From Sinohyriopsis cumingii (Eukaryota > Mollusca > Bivalvia > Unionida > Unionidae), in contig CM068827.1 of NCBI GenBank assembly GCA_028554795.2, positions 71,149,809 through 71,213,808 of the forward strand: DNA of 64,000 nucleotides, written 5' to 3'. Below, piece after piece: positions 29,532 to 42,133 of the stretch (positions are counted from its first letter, which is position 1; each line of letters opens with the position of its first letter). The translations under genes were made by a program, and so were the position numbers. Below the pieces are notes generated by a model. The model was not told the origin of the DNA, did no database searches, and worked only from the letters and a program-made list of their open reading frames with translations.

Positions 29532-32321
29532 TCATCATCATCTTTATTTCCTTCCATGGAAGATTACATGATATAAGAATAAATCATCTGAATACAATCA
29601 ATAAATATTTTAAAAACAACCCCCCCCCCAAAAAAAACCCCCAGTCTATATTAGAATACAAATTCTTACACAATATCAATCAACAAAGTGTTCGTCAACT
29701 CATAAGTTGCAAGTTTCAGTACCTTATTTACAGAAGATAGCTGCACACTGCATGACAAAGTATGCTGCATACAGGACGAATAGCTCGGAGTTTTCTTTGT
29801 CGATTACTCCTGATGGTAACCTTTTACCTAAAAGATATTGTAGTTGCAGCTCATCTTCTGCATTAAATAACGTAATGTGCAGGCTCAGGGGAAATTTATC
29901 AGTAAGGAAATCCCAGAAAGAATTTGGAAAGTTCGACATATAAGGACAACTAACACAACAATGAAGTATCAAGTCTGTATAAACATTCCCACATCTAATA
30001 CACATATCAAGCTGTGTTTGTGGAACAGCAGCCCATAGTTTAGCTACATATGTAAATACCTTAGTGTGTTGTCTGGTTTTAGCCGACTGCCACACTGAGG
30101 CAGGTCGTAAGTATTCGTGTATCGAAGAGAATCTATCAAAATCTGCTTGATTAGACATACGAACTCTCCAGAGGCTATTTTCAAGACCAACAATTTTTGA
30201 CCTTACAATTTATTTCCAATTATGTTTATCTGGAATTTCAGAATGATGTAAATAATCAGTTAGATACCCGAGCAAGTCAAACTTCTTTGAGGTATAATAT
30301 AAATTTGAAATTAACCCGCAGCTTGACATGCATCCGCTCAAAATGAAGTGAAATAACGCAACGTTAAACACACGTTTAGTATGTACATTGTTAGGCATCA
30401 AACACAATCTGTGTAAAAACATCAATTTTCTTCTATCAATTTCGGACTGCGCTGATGTCCATCCTAGCATTCCCAGGGCAATGTCTGATCTTGTATGTAT
30501 TGGAAAACCTTGTAAATGTTTGGCAAAATACCTCAGTTTTATCCAATAAAGCGAGGTCACTTTTTGAAATGTTACACCATAATTCACTTCCATAAAACAT
30601 TGAAGGGAAAATTACCTTTTTAATTACATTTGCAGCAACCAAAGGATTTAAACCATTCAGTTTAATGTCAATACCAAACAGACCGTGAAAAGATTTTTTC
30701 CCTTTCTTGCATGCATCGAGTATTGCGTCATGTGACGTCAGCTTTGAGTTAATCCGGTGACCCAGGTGTGTTGCCGAATCGGTAACCGGCAAACATGACG
30801 GGCCAAGATACCATTTCATATTGATATAATTCTTGTATTGGGGTCCGAAAATGATAATGTATGACTTTGTGACACTAAACTCGAATTGCCACTTATTACT
30901 GTAGTCGTATGCTATATCTAACAGCTTTTGTAGATTGCTAGGATATATAGCCAAAAGTGAAATATCATCAGCGGGGGGTTGGATTTCCCACAGCTAAGGA
31001 TCCAATCTTTGCTCCAAATCCACTATTTTCTAACTGTAGCAGCAAGTCATTTATAAATATTGTGTACATCAAGGTTGACAAAACACCCCCTTGTCTCACT
31101 CCTTGGCCAATTGAGAACCAATCTGAAAATTGCCCATTTACAAGAACTTTACTCTGTAAATTTGTATAGATGTTAAAAAATATCAAAAGGGATTTACCCG
31201 TAATTCCCAACGTGAGTAATTTAAAAAGCAGTCCTTCGTGCCACACGGTATCAAATGCCTTTTTTATATCAAGAAGAGCAGCAAAAACCCGTGAACCCAT
31301 GTTTACATTATATTGTACTGATTGCAACAGCACAAAACTCGCTGTTGTGCAGCCTAAACCTTTTTGGTAACCATGTTGTTGTGAACTGGGTATACTAGAA
31401 TTAGCATCTTTGAGCCAAGTTACCAAACGTTCATGAATAATTTTCTCAAAGGTTTTGTAGATAACAGGCAGTAAAGTAACAGGCCTGTAACTTTCGAGGG
31501 AGTTCTTTGATTTTCTGTTACCTTTGTACAGTGGTATTACTAACCCTTTTTTGCAATCTACAGGTATGTAAGATTGATCAATCATCCGAGTAAATAAAAT
31601 TGTCATACACTCGATGAGGTAGTCGCTGCCATAGATCAAATGTTCATTGCAAATTTGATCATGGCCCGATGCTTTTGATTTCTTTAGACCTTTAATGATT
31701 TCTCTTACTTCGTTTAAACTGATACTGGTCTGTAAGGCCTCGATATGGCTTACTTCGTCCTGTAGACCCCGATTTAATTCTCTCTCTATAAATTCATAAA
31801 AGTTTCCGTCAAAACTATGGTTTAAATTCGGCGTGTGAATGTCCTCATAGTATCTGGCAAAGCCATTTGCGATGGAATCATCATCACGGACACAAACTCC
31901 ATCAGTTGATAGTTCCTGACAAAAATTTATATTGTTCCCTCTCTTAATGTTGATCATTTTCCAAAAGTGTCTTACATCGCATTCATGTGCTTTTTCAATT
32001 TCTTCATACACCTCCCCCATATATTTTTCCACAGCCAGTTTTTGAACGTTTCTAAAGTCTCTCTTCTTATCTTTATATTCTCTGTAAGAATTAAAATGAC
32101 TACCCCTCGGTCTTCCCTCATTTATCCAAGTATACCTAGCTTGTCTTTGAAGTTTATGTGCTTCTTTGAGTTCATTTGACCAGTATGGTTTGGCATGATA
32201 ATTGAATTTAGACTTTGGAAGCGCGATGTCGCTTGACTGCTGTATTGCATTAACAATGTGCTGGTAAAAGCTATCAACATTGTCCGAAATAGAATCTATA
32301 TCTAAAGTTTTCAGGCGAAGG
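29532..32321 (-). mobile_element. APE-type LINE, left arm of inverted pair
   Basis: A CR1/Jockey-type non-LTR retrotransposon, truncated at its 5' end. The tail is a short (GAT)n at 29532-29542. It has a reverse transcriptase with YRPVTLLPVIYKTFEKIIHE, LDIKKAFDTVW and GVRQGGVLSTLMYTIFINDL, then after a one-base frame change ADDISLLA, and a C-terminal CxxC...HCCVSCP motif. Two defects are shared with the right arm: the six-C run (30973-30978) next to the ADD motif, and the stop at 30210-30212. A private two-base loss near 30535 shifts the frame again. Identity with the right arm is very high, roughly 98 percent by eye. Confidence 0.9.
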
Positions 32322-32342
32322 CAACACACCTGGGTCACCGGA
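32320..32342 (+). repeat. 23-bp templated insert at LINE junction
   Basis: The 23 bases at the junction of the two LINE arms are identical to an internal LINE segment at 34159-34181 (same strand) and to the complement at 30753-30775. In the LINE this segment codes around THLGHR. It does not belong at the arm's 5' end. Confidence 0.8.
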
Positions 32343-35300
32343 ATAATATGCACTGGTTCCCGTTATACGTTCACCCCAGCAAGAACGATGATTGATCATT
32401 TTGTACTGTCGGATCAATGCATAGGTAGATTACGAAGTGTGCACATTGTTTCAGATCACGAAGAGCACGTGATATCTGACCACCTCCCTATCCTTACTTC
32501 CCTTCGTACAGTGACCTGTGGAAGAGACTTCAGACAGTCTATGAAGAGAAACAACATAGCCTGGAATAAATTAAACGCTGATATCTTGAAAAACTATCAG
32601 TCTGAGCTGGACCTTCGCCAGAAAACTTTAGATATAGATACTATTTCGGACAATGTTGATAGCTTTTACCAGCACATTGTTAATGCAATACAGCAGTCAA
32701 GCGACATCGCGCTTCCAAAGTCTAAATTCAATTATCATGCCAAACCATACTGGTCAAATGAACTCAAAGAAGCACATAAACTTCAAAGACAAGCTAGGTA
32801 TACTTGGATAAATGAGGGAAGACCGAGGGGTAGTCAATTTAATTCTGACAGAGAATATAAAGATAAGAAGAGAGACTTTAGAAACGTTCAAAAACTGGCT
32901 GTGGAAAAATATATGGGGGAGGTGTATGAAGAAATTGAAAAAGCACATGAATGCGATGTAAGACACTTTTGGAAAATGATCAACATTAAGAGAGGGAACA
33001 ATATAAATTTTTGTCAGGAACTATCAACTGATGGAGTTTGTGTCCGTGATGATGATTCCATCGCAAATGGCTTTGCCAGATACTATGAGGACATTCACAC
33101 GCCGAATTTAAACCATAGTTTTGACGGAAACCTTTATGAATTTATAGAGAGAGAATTAAATCGGGGTCTACAGGACAAAGTAAGCCATATCGAGGCCTTA
33201 CAGACCAGTATCAGTTTAAATGAAGTAAGAGAAATCATCAAAGGTCTAAAGAAATCAAAAGCATCGGGCCATGATCAAATTTGCAATGAACATTTGATCT
33301 ATGGCAGCGACTACCTCATCGAGTGTATGACAATTTTATTTACTCGGATGATTGATCAATCTTACATACCTGTAGATTGCAAAAAAGGGTTAGTAATACC
33401 ACTGTACAAAGGTAACAGAAAATCAAAGAACTCCCTCGAAAGTTACAGGCCTGTTACTTTACTGCCTGTTATCTACATAACCTTTGAGAAAGTTATTCAT
33501 GAACATTTTGGTAACTTGGCTCAAAGATACTAATTCTAGTATACCCAGTTCACAACAACATGGTTACCAAAAAGGTTTAGGCTGCACAACAGCGAGTTTT
33601 GTGCTGTTGCAATCAGTACAATATAATGTAAACATGGGTTCACGGGTTTTTGCTGCTTTTCTTGATACAAAAAAGGCATTTGATACCGTGTGGCACGAAG
33701 GACTGCTTTTTAAATTACTCACGTTGGGAATTACGGGTAAATCCCTTTTGATATTTTTTAACATCTATACAAATTTACAGAGTAAAGTTCTTGTAAATGG
33801 GCAATTTTCAGATTGGTTCTCAATTGGCCAAGGAGTGAGACAAGGGGGTGTTTTGTCAACCTTGATGTACACAATATTTATAAATGACTTGCTGCTACAG
33901 TTAGAAAATAGTGGATTTGGAGCAAAGATTGGATCCTTAGCTGTGGGAAATCCAACCCCCCGCTGATGATATTTCACTTTTGGCTATATATCCTAGCAAT
34001 CTACAAAAGCTGTTAGATATAGCATACGACTACAGTAATAAGTGGCGATTCGAGTTTAGTGTCACAAAGTCATACATTATCATTTTCGGACCCCAATACA
34101 AGAATTATATCAATATGAAATGGTATCTTGGCCCGTCATGTTTGCTGGTTACCGATTCGGCAACACACCTGGGTCACCGGATTAACTCAAAGCTGACGTC
34201 ACATGACGCAATACTCGATGCATGCAAGAAAGGGAAAAAATCTTTTCACGGTCTGTTTGGCATTGGCATTAAACCGAATGGTTTAAATCCTTTTATTGCT
34301 GCAAATGTAATTAAAAAGGTAATTTTCCCTTCAATGTTTTATGGAAGTGAATTATGGTGTAACATTTCAAAAAGTGACCTCGCTTTATTGGATAAAACTC
34401 TGAGGTATTTTGCCAAACATTTACAAGGTTTTCCAATACATACAAGATCAGACATTGCCCTGGGAATGCTAGGATGGACATCAGCGCAGTCCGAAATTGA
34501 TAGAAGAAAATTGATGTTTTTACACAGATTGTGTTTGATGCCTAACAATGTACATACTAAACGTGTGTTTAACGTTGCGTTATTTCACTTCATTTTGAGC
34601 GGATGCATGTCAAGCTGCGGGTTAATTTCAAATTTATATTATACCTCAAAGAAGTTTGACTTGCTCGGGTATCTAACTGATTATTTACATCATTCTGAAA
34701 TTCCAGATAAACATAACTGGAAATAAATTGTAAGGTCAAAAATTGTTGGTCTTGAAAATAGCCTCTGGAGAGTTCGTATGTCTAATCAAGCAGATTTTGA
34801 TAGATTCTCTTCGATACACGAATACTTACGACCTGCCTCAGTGTGGCAGTCGGCTAAAACCAGACAACACACTAAGGTATTTACATATGTAGCTAAACTA
34901 TGGGCTGCTGTTCCACAAACACAGCTTGATATGTGTATTAGATGTGGGAATGTTTATACAGACTTGATACTTCATTGTTGTGTTAGTTGTCCTTATATGT
35001 CGAACTTTCCAAATTCTTTCTGGGATTTCCTTACTGATAAATTTCCCCTGAGCCTGCACATTACGTTATTTAATGCAGAAGATGAGCTACAACTACAATA
35101 TCTTTTAGGTAAAAGGTTACCATCAGGAGTAATCGACAAAGAAAACTCCGAGCTATTCGTCCTGTATGCAGCATACTTTGTCATGCAGTGTGCAGCTATC
35201 TTCTGTAAATAAGGTACTGAAACTTGCAACTTATGAGTTGACGAACACTTTGTTGATTGATATTGTGTAAGAATTTGTATTCTAATATAGATTTTTTTAA

Positions 35301-35370
35301 AAAATATTTATTGATTGTATTCAGATGATTTATTCTTATATCATGTAATCTTCCATGGAAGGAAATAAAA

Positions 35371-35413
<43 letters not shown>
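32322..35413 (+). mobile_element. APE-type LINE, right arm of inverted pair
   Basis: Same family as the left arm, mirrored. It reaches about 290 bases further 5' and includes the end of the endonuclease domain (ARTMIDHFVLSDQ, then VISDHLPIL, with the SDH catalytic motif). The duplicated part begins at 32612. The reverse transcriptase runs to 33961, the ADD part from 33967, the C-terminal region to 35215, and the tail is (ATG)n at 35371-35413. It shares with the left arm the frame change at the six-C run (33956-33961) and the TAA at 34724-34726. Private changes near 33505 alter the segment after VIHEH. Confidence 0.9.
35371..35413. repeat. (ATG)n tail of right LINE
   Basis: Fourteen ATG units follow GGAAATAAAA, at the same place where the left LINE has a short (GAT)n. 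This is the 3' tail repeat of the family, expanded on the right. Confidence 0.9.
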
Positions 35414-37275
35414 CTAAAATTTAAATTCAGCTCCTAACAGTGCTTAAGGGTTAGTTGAATTGTCCGTTAGGTTTCCAGAAAATACTATCGTGCTGCAGAG
35501 TAAGTTATATGTATTTATGTATGTATGTATGTATGTATGTATGTTTCCATTGTAGATATCCATTATTTCATTTATATGTACTTGCTAATACTTTCATATA
35601 TCACATACAATAAAGTGAACTAGAAAGTGCATATCTGACAAAATCTGCTAATATAAGGAAATACAATTTATGTTTGGCTGGTTTGATTTCATGGCACTAT
35701 AGTTGTTAATGGTCTTTCCCAATGACATACAAGGGTAGGGGCGGCGGTGCAAGTACATTTCAACTTCTTACTGGTTCGGTACCGTCCCTGACCCCGTTTT
35801 TCCTGTAAGGCTGTACCGGCAAATAAATATTGTACTAGTGCGCCGTACCTGACCGTACCGGCTTACTTTTTGGACTACTGGGTAGGGGGGTAGACAACAC
35901 AGGTTGGCATGGGTGAGTATTAAACCTAATACTATTGGGTTACGAGTTCTATTCTCTACCAAATGAGCTACAGGTGTTCTCTTGGACAGTTAGAAATGAT
36001 GGTCCCGTAGTTTCGAAGCTCTCAGAGAACACAAATTAACTCGTCCTCAGAAGTAAAACTAGTCATCGGCTACAACAGAAAAACCACAAAGATTTAACAA
36101 AAGATTCATACCTTTATCCATTTCTGAGGCAACAACTTTCATTTTGAAATTAATTAACCAACAATTAGCAGAAAAGGTCCATACATTTTATCTCAAATGA
36201 TCCACCAGCCTATACTAATTTCAATGACTAGTAATATTTTTAAAATGAAAGTAAGCCGTAGTTGCAGGTTTGGAAAAGAAAACCAGCTTAACAATGCTAA
36301 TTTAATCATGAATTTGTATCATGTACCTATATTCACAACTGTGTACATGCGACCAGCCTTCAGTTATTTCTCTTAGAGTAAGGAAAGAGCCATATAAACT
36401 GAATACTTATTTTCTTGTATTCGATCTCACAATTCATTTTAATTTTATTTTAAAAAAAATTGTTTGAACAAGAGCTATGAGAGGCTCAGGTGTTTCTAAC
36501 CCCAGGGCCCGTGATCTTTCTCTGCGGTCCTGATAAAAAAAAAAAGTTCTATAAGTGTAACAATGAAGAATTACCCAAAACCAGTAGAAAGATAAATCTT
36601 TGCAAATAAATAAAAACATGAACGATGACATAGGTAATAAATATAAAACAAACTTTAAAGCATATAGTCAAGAGATGTTACATAAACCGAATTCCATTCA
36701 AAAGTGTTAGCTTTTGTTTGGTGTTACACCATAAAATTACTTCGTCGAATTCTTACACAATATTAAGACAGCCTATGCAATATTTGTGCTTTAGACGTTT
36801 AATCAAATAATGTTTATGGAACACAGTTTTGAGACTGTGCAGACAAATGTTTACATCTCCTGCCATCGCTTGATCATAGAATGTGAGTGACGTTTGCAAA
36901 ACAGTGGCGAGAAGTCAAAGTAATTAATTTGAATTTTTTACCATCTATTTCACAATACGTTTTTGTTTCTGGAACTTTGCTAATCTTTTTGCCGAACAAT
37001 ATTCCTGCATTTGTCATTTCATCCTTGTACATCAATTGGAGGAGAAACCAATTGTTTTAAAATCGATATTAAATCTGCGCTGTGATGGTATAAGAATTTT
37101 CGATCTGTGTTTTATCTGTTTTCAAATTACAGTTGTTTATGATAGCAGACTACTTTGTTTTAAGCAGAACAAAAATTATGCAGCAAAATACAAACTCTAT
37201 AAATTGGATTTATTTCTCGCATTGATGGTTAAAAAGCGGGATGTGATTGATATTCGTGTCATCAATTATACTTAC
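35414..37275. other. Intron-like non-coding stretch
   Basis: It contains a (GTAT)n tract at 35516-35542. At about 35900-35975 on the minus strand there is a degraded tRNA-like segment with A-box-like TAGCTCATTTGGTAGAG and B-box-like GGTTTAATACTC. No credible gene was seen. Confidence 0.4.
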
Positions 37276-37370
37276 GCCATTTTATTAACCTTCATTCCAA
37301 GGGCCGTAAGCCTGTCAATGACATTCATGGGTTGAAGCTTCACGGCAGTGTGCAATGCCGTGTTTCCTTC
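37276..37370 (-). CDS. Ankyrin-repeat exon, possibly decayed
   Basis: The minus strand has an acceptor TTTTATAG, then EGNTALHTAVKLQPMNVIDR with LTALGMKVNKM following, and then GTAAGT. The repeat is recognisable (G-TALH-AV core). The distance to the GTAAGT donor is 95 bases, not 99, so the usual phase-0 spacing is not kept. It may be damaged, or a different donor may be used. Confidence 0.55.
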
Positions 37371-39385
37371 CTATAAAACAAAACCATGTCTACCCAGATA
37401 CCTGGTATATAATTTCTAGAAATAGTTTGCAATGATAAAAAATCTATACATAACGTTACAATCAAATTTTGTTTTTTAATTATTATTCAAACAATTTTCA
37501 TTGATCAGTCCCTTTTGAGTTTCTTTGGTTTACACCTGTATAAACGGAAAAGAGAACAAAATGTATAGTGGGTTTTCCATTAGAATTTTTTTGGGAGAAT
37601 TTACTGGAGTGAATTACGAAAAATATTTTGTTCATTTCGTTATCTCGACATGGATAATATTATGATTAAGAAATTCTATTTGCCGCCATTTTGTAACTTG
37701 CTGGGCCTAGTGGTAAATATGGCCACCTGTATGGCAAGAGTACGAAGTTTAAATCACACAATATAACTATTTTTATTTGATAGATTTGTTTATGTGTTGC
37801 TGTTGTTGTCGCTATATTTTTGTTGATGTTTCCATTTTGAGCCTTAAATTAGGACAGAGAATTATGCTACAATTGATATTTTCCTTGCGAATATACACAA
37901 ACCACAACAGTAGAACGGTAAAAACAGCTGATATTATCGTACTGAATACGATAAGAAATCTGCTACTTCAATCTGTTATTCACATTGCTGGCCAATATGT
38001 TTGAGCATTAACTAAAAACAAAATTTACTTGCTTCGAGGAGTGAATATCGGATTTAATTTATCTGGTGGGTGAAAAACTGAGTCTTTCACCCACTCGATG
38101 AAATTTATTCTTTATTCACTCGATGCAAACAAATGTCCTCTATTTACCAACGATTACTGGCAATACTCTGCGGACATTGGCAGTGAATGATGAGATGACA
38201 TTAGCTCCTCACACACATAAGCTCGTTGTGTGGTTATCAAAAGAATTTTGTCATATTACTGTTTTAACAAAACGAGCCAAGGAAAGATTAAAATCTTTGA
38301 AGATTTTGAAACAAATAAGATTTTACGTCGTTTCTCAGTGACTTTTAGTCGAAAGAGATGACAAAATACTTTGTACCCAATATCCAACAAAGCCGATTAT
38401 CTGTGGGTGGAGCCGAAGTGCGAACTTGCTGGAAGTTATATATGGCATCTCAACTCGCCGTGAACAAACACGAAGTAAAGTTTATAGACATGATTCCGAT
38501 GTTAGCGATCATCGAAACATAAATGTTCGATCAATTGACTGAGCAAAGCCATGCTTTGCTTATATTTCCATACTTTTTGGTACGTACCCTTTAACACAAC
38601 ACGTTTTTGAACAACGTTCTGAGAAATTTCATCTCTTTGTATTTCCGTAATATATAAAGTCCATACCGTACGCTTCACAACTAAACCCTCCTGTTATGAC
38701 TCAGTTACCAATACAATAAATCCTGACTCTTCAGAAAAGTAAAATACAAACGTGATAAATCGAAAAATCTGGAATTATGATGAAACACTTCTAAGTTGTT
38801 ATCCCCTGAACAACTGCTTCTTCGTGTATTGTTATTCTTCATTTCTGGAAAAGAATTGTAGTCGGTTTAGGTTTAAAATGAGGCGAAATATACCATTTTG
38901 ATAGATTAAATAAATTTATAAATTGCGGCGTAATTAGAAGACATTATTTCCTCGCGAATAATTTTGAGTTAAGTTTTCTCTCTTAAAACGCAAACCATCG
39001 AAAATATATTTCTTTAAATATCTTATAACCACCGAATATGCAGGTGTTAAGTATTGATTTTATGAAAGTCACACATTTTAAGACTGCGTGCATATCCTAT
39101 TAAAATTTTTTCGTCTTATTGTCAAAACCCATAAATAGTGGCACATGTCAGCATAAATAACTTGGTCACTGTCCTATCTTCCATGATGGGTCACTGTCAT
39201 ACTTTACACGAGTGCCACCTGACGGCCAGCTAAGGAATACAACTCTTCACTATCATTAAGTTACCTTAAAATAAGTGATTTGTTAAGATCTGGTTATACT
39301 ATTCCTGATTAAAAATGTATATAAGCTGATGTTTTGCATATAGACGTTTGACCTCTCTCTCTGTGTGTCTGTCTGTTGTGTGTAC
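37371..39385. other. Intron-like non-coding stretch
   Basis: No supported gene. A short tRNA-like piece (GGGCCTAGTGGTAAAT) near 37700 may be a SINE-head relic. Confidence 0.35.
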
Positions 39386-39484
39386 CTTGTTGGATATATT
39401 GGCGTTAGCTCCATTATTGATCAGAAGCTCAACTACTTCAAGCTGCCCCTCACGTGCTGCGTAGTGTAAGGCACTGTTTCCATT
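39386..39484 (-). CDS. Single ankyrin-repeat exon
   Basis: A 99-bp exon encodes NGNSALHYAAREGQLEVVEL followed by LINNGANANISNK, a close match to the ankyrin consensus including the LLxxGA turn. The acceptor is TATTTTTTTCAG and the donor AAG|GTACAC, both phase 0. It is the best preserved of the four ankyrin exons. It probably belongs with the other minus-strand exons here. I cannot see a promoter or the first exon with confidence. Confidence 0.8.
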
Positions 39485-39575
39485 CTGAAAAAAATATCCA
39501 GGAATGAAAGTCTCACTCATTCATGAATACTAATCAGATATTTATATACGTTACGTTTTTTTTCTACTTTCGTTT

Positions 39576-39586
39576 AAAATCACCGA
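39576..39586. repeat. SINE target duplication, left (AAAATCACCGA)
   Basis: This 11-bp sequence recurs at 39909-39919, directly after the SINE tail. Confidence 0.85.
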
Positions 39587-39908
39587 ACCGCTCCGGTGGC
39601 CTAGTGGTTAGAGCGTCCGCCTCGGATGCGGGAGGTCGTGGGTTCGATCCCCGGCCGAGTCATACCAGAGACTTAAAAAATGGTACTAACAGCTGCCTCG
39701 CTTGGCGTTCAGCATTAAGAGGTTAGTGTTAGGACTGGTCGGCCTGGTGTCAGGATAATGTGACTGGGTGGGACATCATGCTACATGTCTGCGGCATGAT
39801 GCCCCAGTGCTAGACATCACTATAAACTGCCACATTGCGGACATCGTAGCGATATGACTGAAAAATTGTTAAAGCTACGTTAAAAATCAAAATCACACAC
39901 ACACACAC
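39587..39908 (+). mobile_element. tRNA-derived SINE, copy 1
   Basis: The head is tRNA-like with A box GGCCTAGTGGTTAGAG, an anticodon loop CTCGGAT (Pro, CGG) and a perfect B box GGTTCGATCCC. A body of about 240 bases follows (CTGCGGCATGATGCCCCAGT) and ends TTAAAGCTACGTTAAAAATC and (CA)n. An 11-bp target duplication flanks it. SINEs of this kind are transcribed by pol III and copied by a partner LINE. It shares its body with the copy at 41.8 kb. Confidence 0.9.
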
Positions 39909-40158
39909 AAAATCACCGAGTGGTAAATAAAACCCCCCACAGGTTGTGGTTCAACGATCAAAAAAAAAAAAAAAAAAAACCATTTCAGCGATAACATTCC
40001 AGTTTTGTGTTTCATTCTCTTGAAAGTTGTTGAAAATGCTTTACGACATCTGCCACATATGAGACTAGATAATATTTACATGCTAAGCGAACATGTCAAT
40101 ATTATAACATAACATAATAATGATAACAATTACAACACAAAGTTTTATGTCCTTCTAC

Positions 40159-40248
40159 CTCATTGACCGACATCCCTATTCTGAGAAGCTAGTCAACGAT
40201 GTCTTTAATTCCTTTCCTAGCGGCAAGGTGTATCAAATTATATCCATT
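40159..40248 (-). pseudogene. Ankyrin-repeat exon with internal stop
   Basis: The minus strand has acceptor TTTCATCGCCAG, then NGYNLIHLAARKGIKDIVD, a TAG codon, LLRIGMSVNE, and a possible donor GAG|GTAGAA. The ankyrin core is clear. The in-frame stop and the short length (30 rather than 33 codons) suggest a dead exon. Confidence 0.6.
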
Positions 40249-41453
<1,205 letters not shown>

Positions 41454-41833
41454 GTAGGAGGTAGATCAATCGAAGGGTTGGGGATCAGAATATAATCCGA
41501 CTGATATCTCTTGCGGCTTGTTGTGGAATATTGTGGAATAGGGTCGCAATGGGGATTTGAGACCTGCTGGCCAATTCAGGTTTTCGAGCCTAAAACCTTT
41601 TAGAGTTTTCCCACAACCTTTCTCAATGGAGATATTTCCACACACGTGCATCTGTGATTATAATCCACATGATTCAACATTAAATCCCACATCGTGGGTT
41701 GCGAGGTGCACTGCTGTGAGCACGCAGACAGATCGATATTCGCTGTCAGGAGAAAATCCAAATCAATATTAGAGAATTACAGTGGGTTATTATACAATGC
41801 GATTAGAAACCACACAGTTTGACTAGCACAGAC

Positions 41834-42133
41834 TGCTCCGGTTGCCTAGTGGTCAAAGCGTCCGCCTCGGATGCGGGAGGTCGCGGGTTCGAACACTGGC
41901 CAAGATATACCAACGACTTATAAAAATGGTACTTAGAGTTGCCTCGCTAGGTGCTCAGCATTAAGAAATTAATGTTAGGTCTGGTGTCAAGATAATGTGA
42001 TAGAATGGGACATGATGTCATATGCCTGCGGCATCATGCCCCAGTACTAGCATTACTATAAACTGTCACACTGGAGTCATCTTAGCAATATGACTATAAT
42101 AGTTAAAGCTACGTTAATAAATCCAAATCCAAA
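41834..42133 (+). mobile_element. tRNA-derived SINE, copy 2
   Basis: Same family as 39587-39908, roughly 80 percent similar by eye. The A box is GCCTAGTGGTCAAAG, the anticodon loop CTCGGAT and the B box GGTTCGAAC. The body contains CTGCGGCATCATGCCCCAGT and the tail is AATCCAAATCCAAA. I see no clear target duplication, so it is older than copy 1 or has lost its flanks. Confidence 0.85.

Noticed and set aside
32754-32966. Minus-strand frame MSYIAFMCFF inside the right LINE, duplicated in the left LINE
   Set aside because: Antisense shadow of the LINE reading frame, present twice only because the LINE is.
39587-39660. A functional tRNA-Pro gene
   Set aside because: It is the head of a SINE with a long body, tail and target duplication. 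A stand-alone tRNA is not supported.
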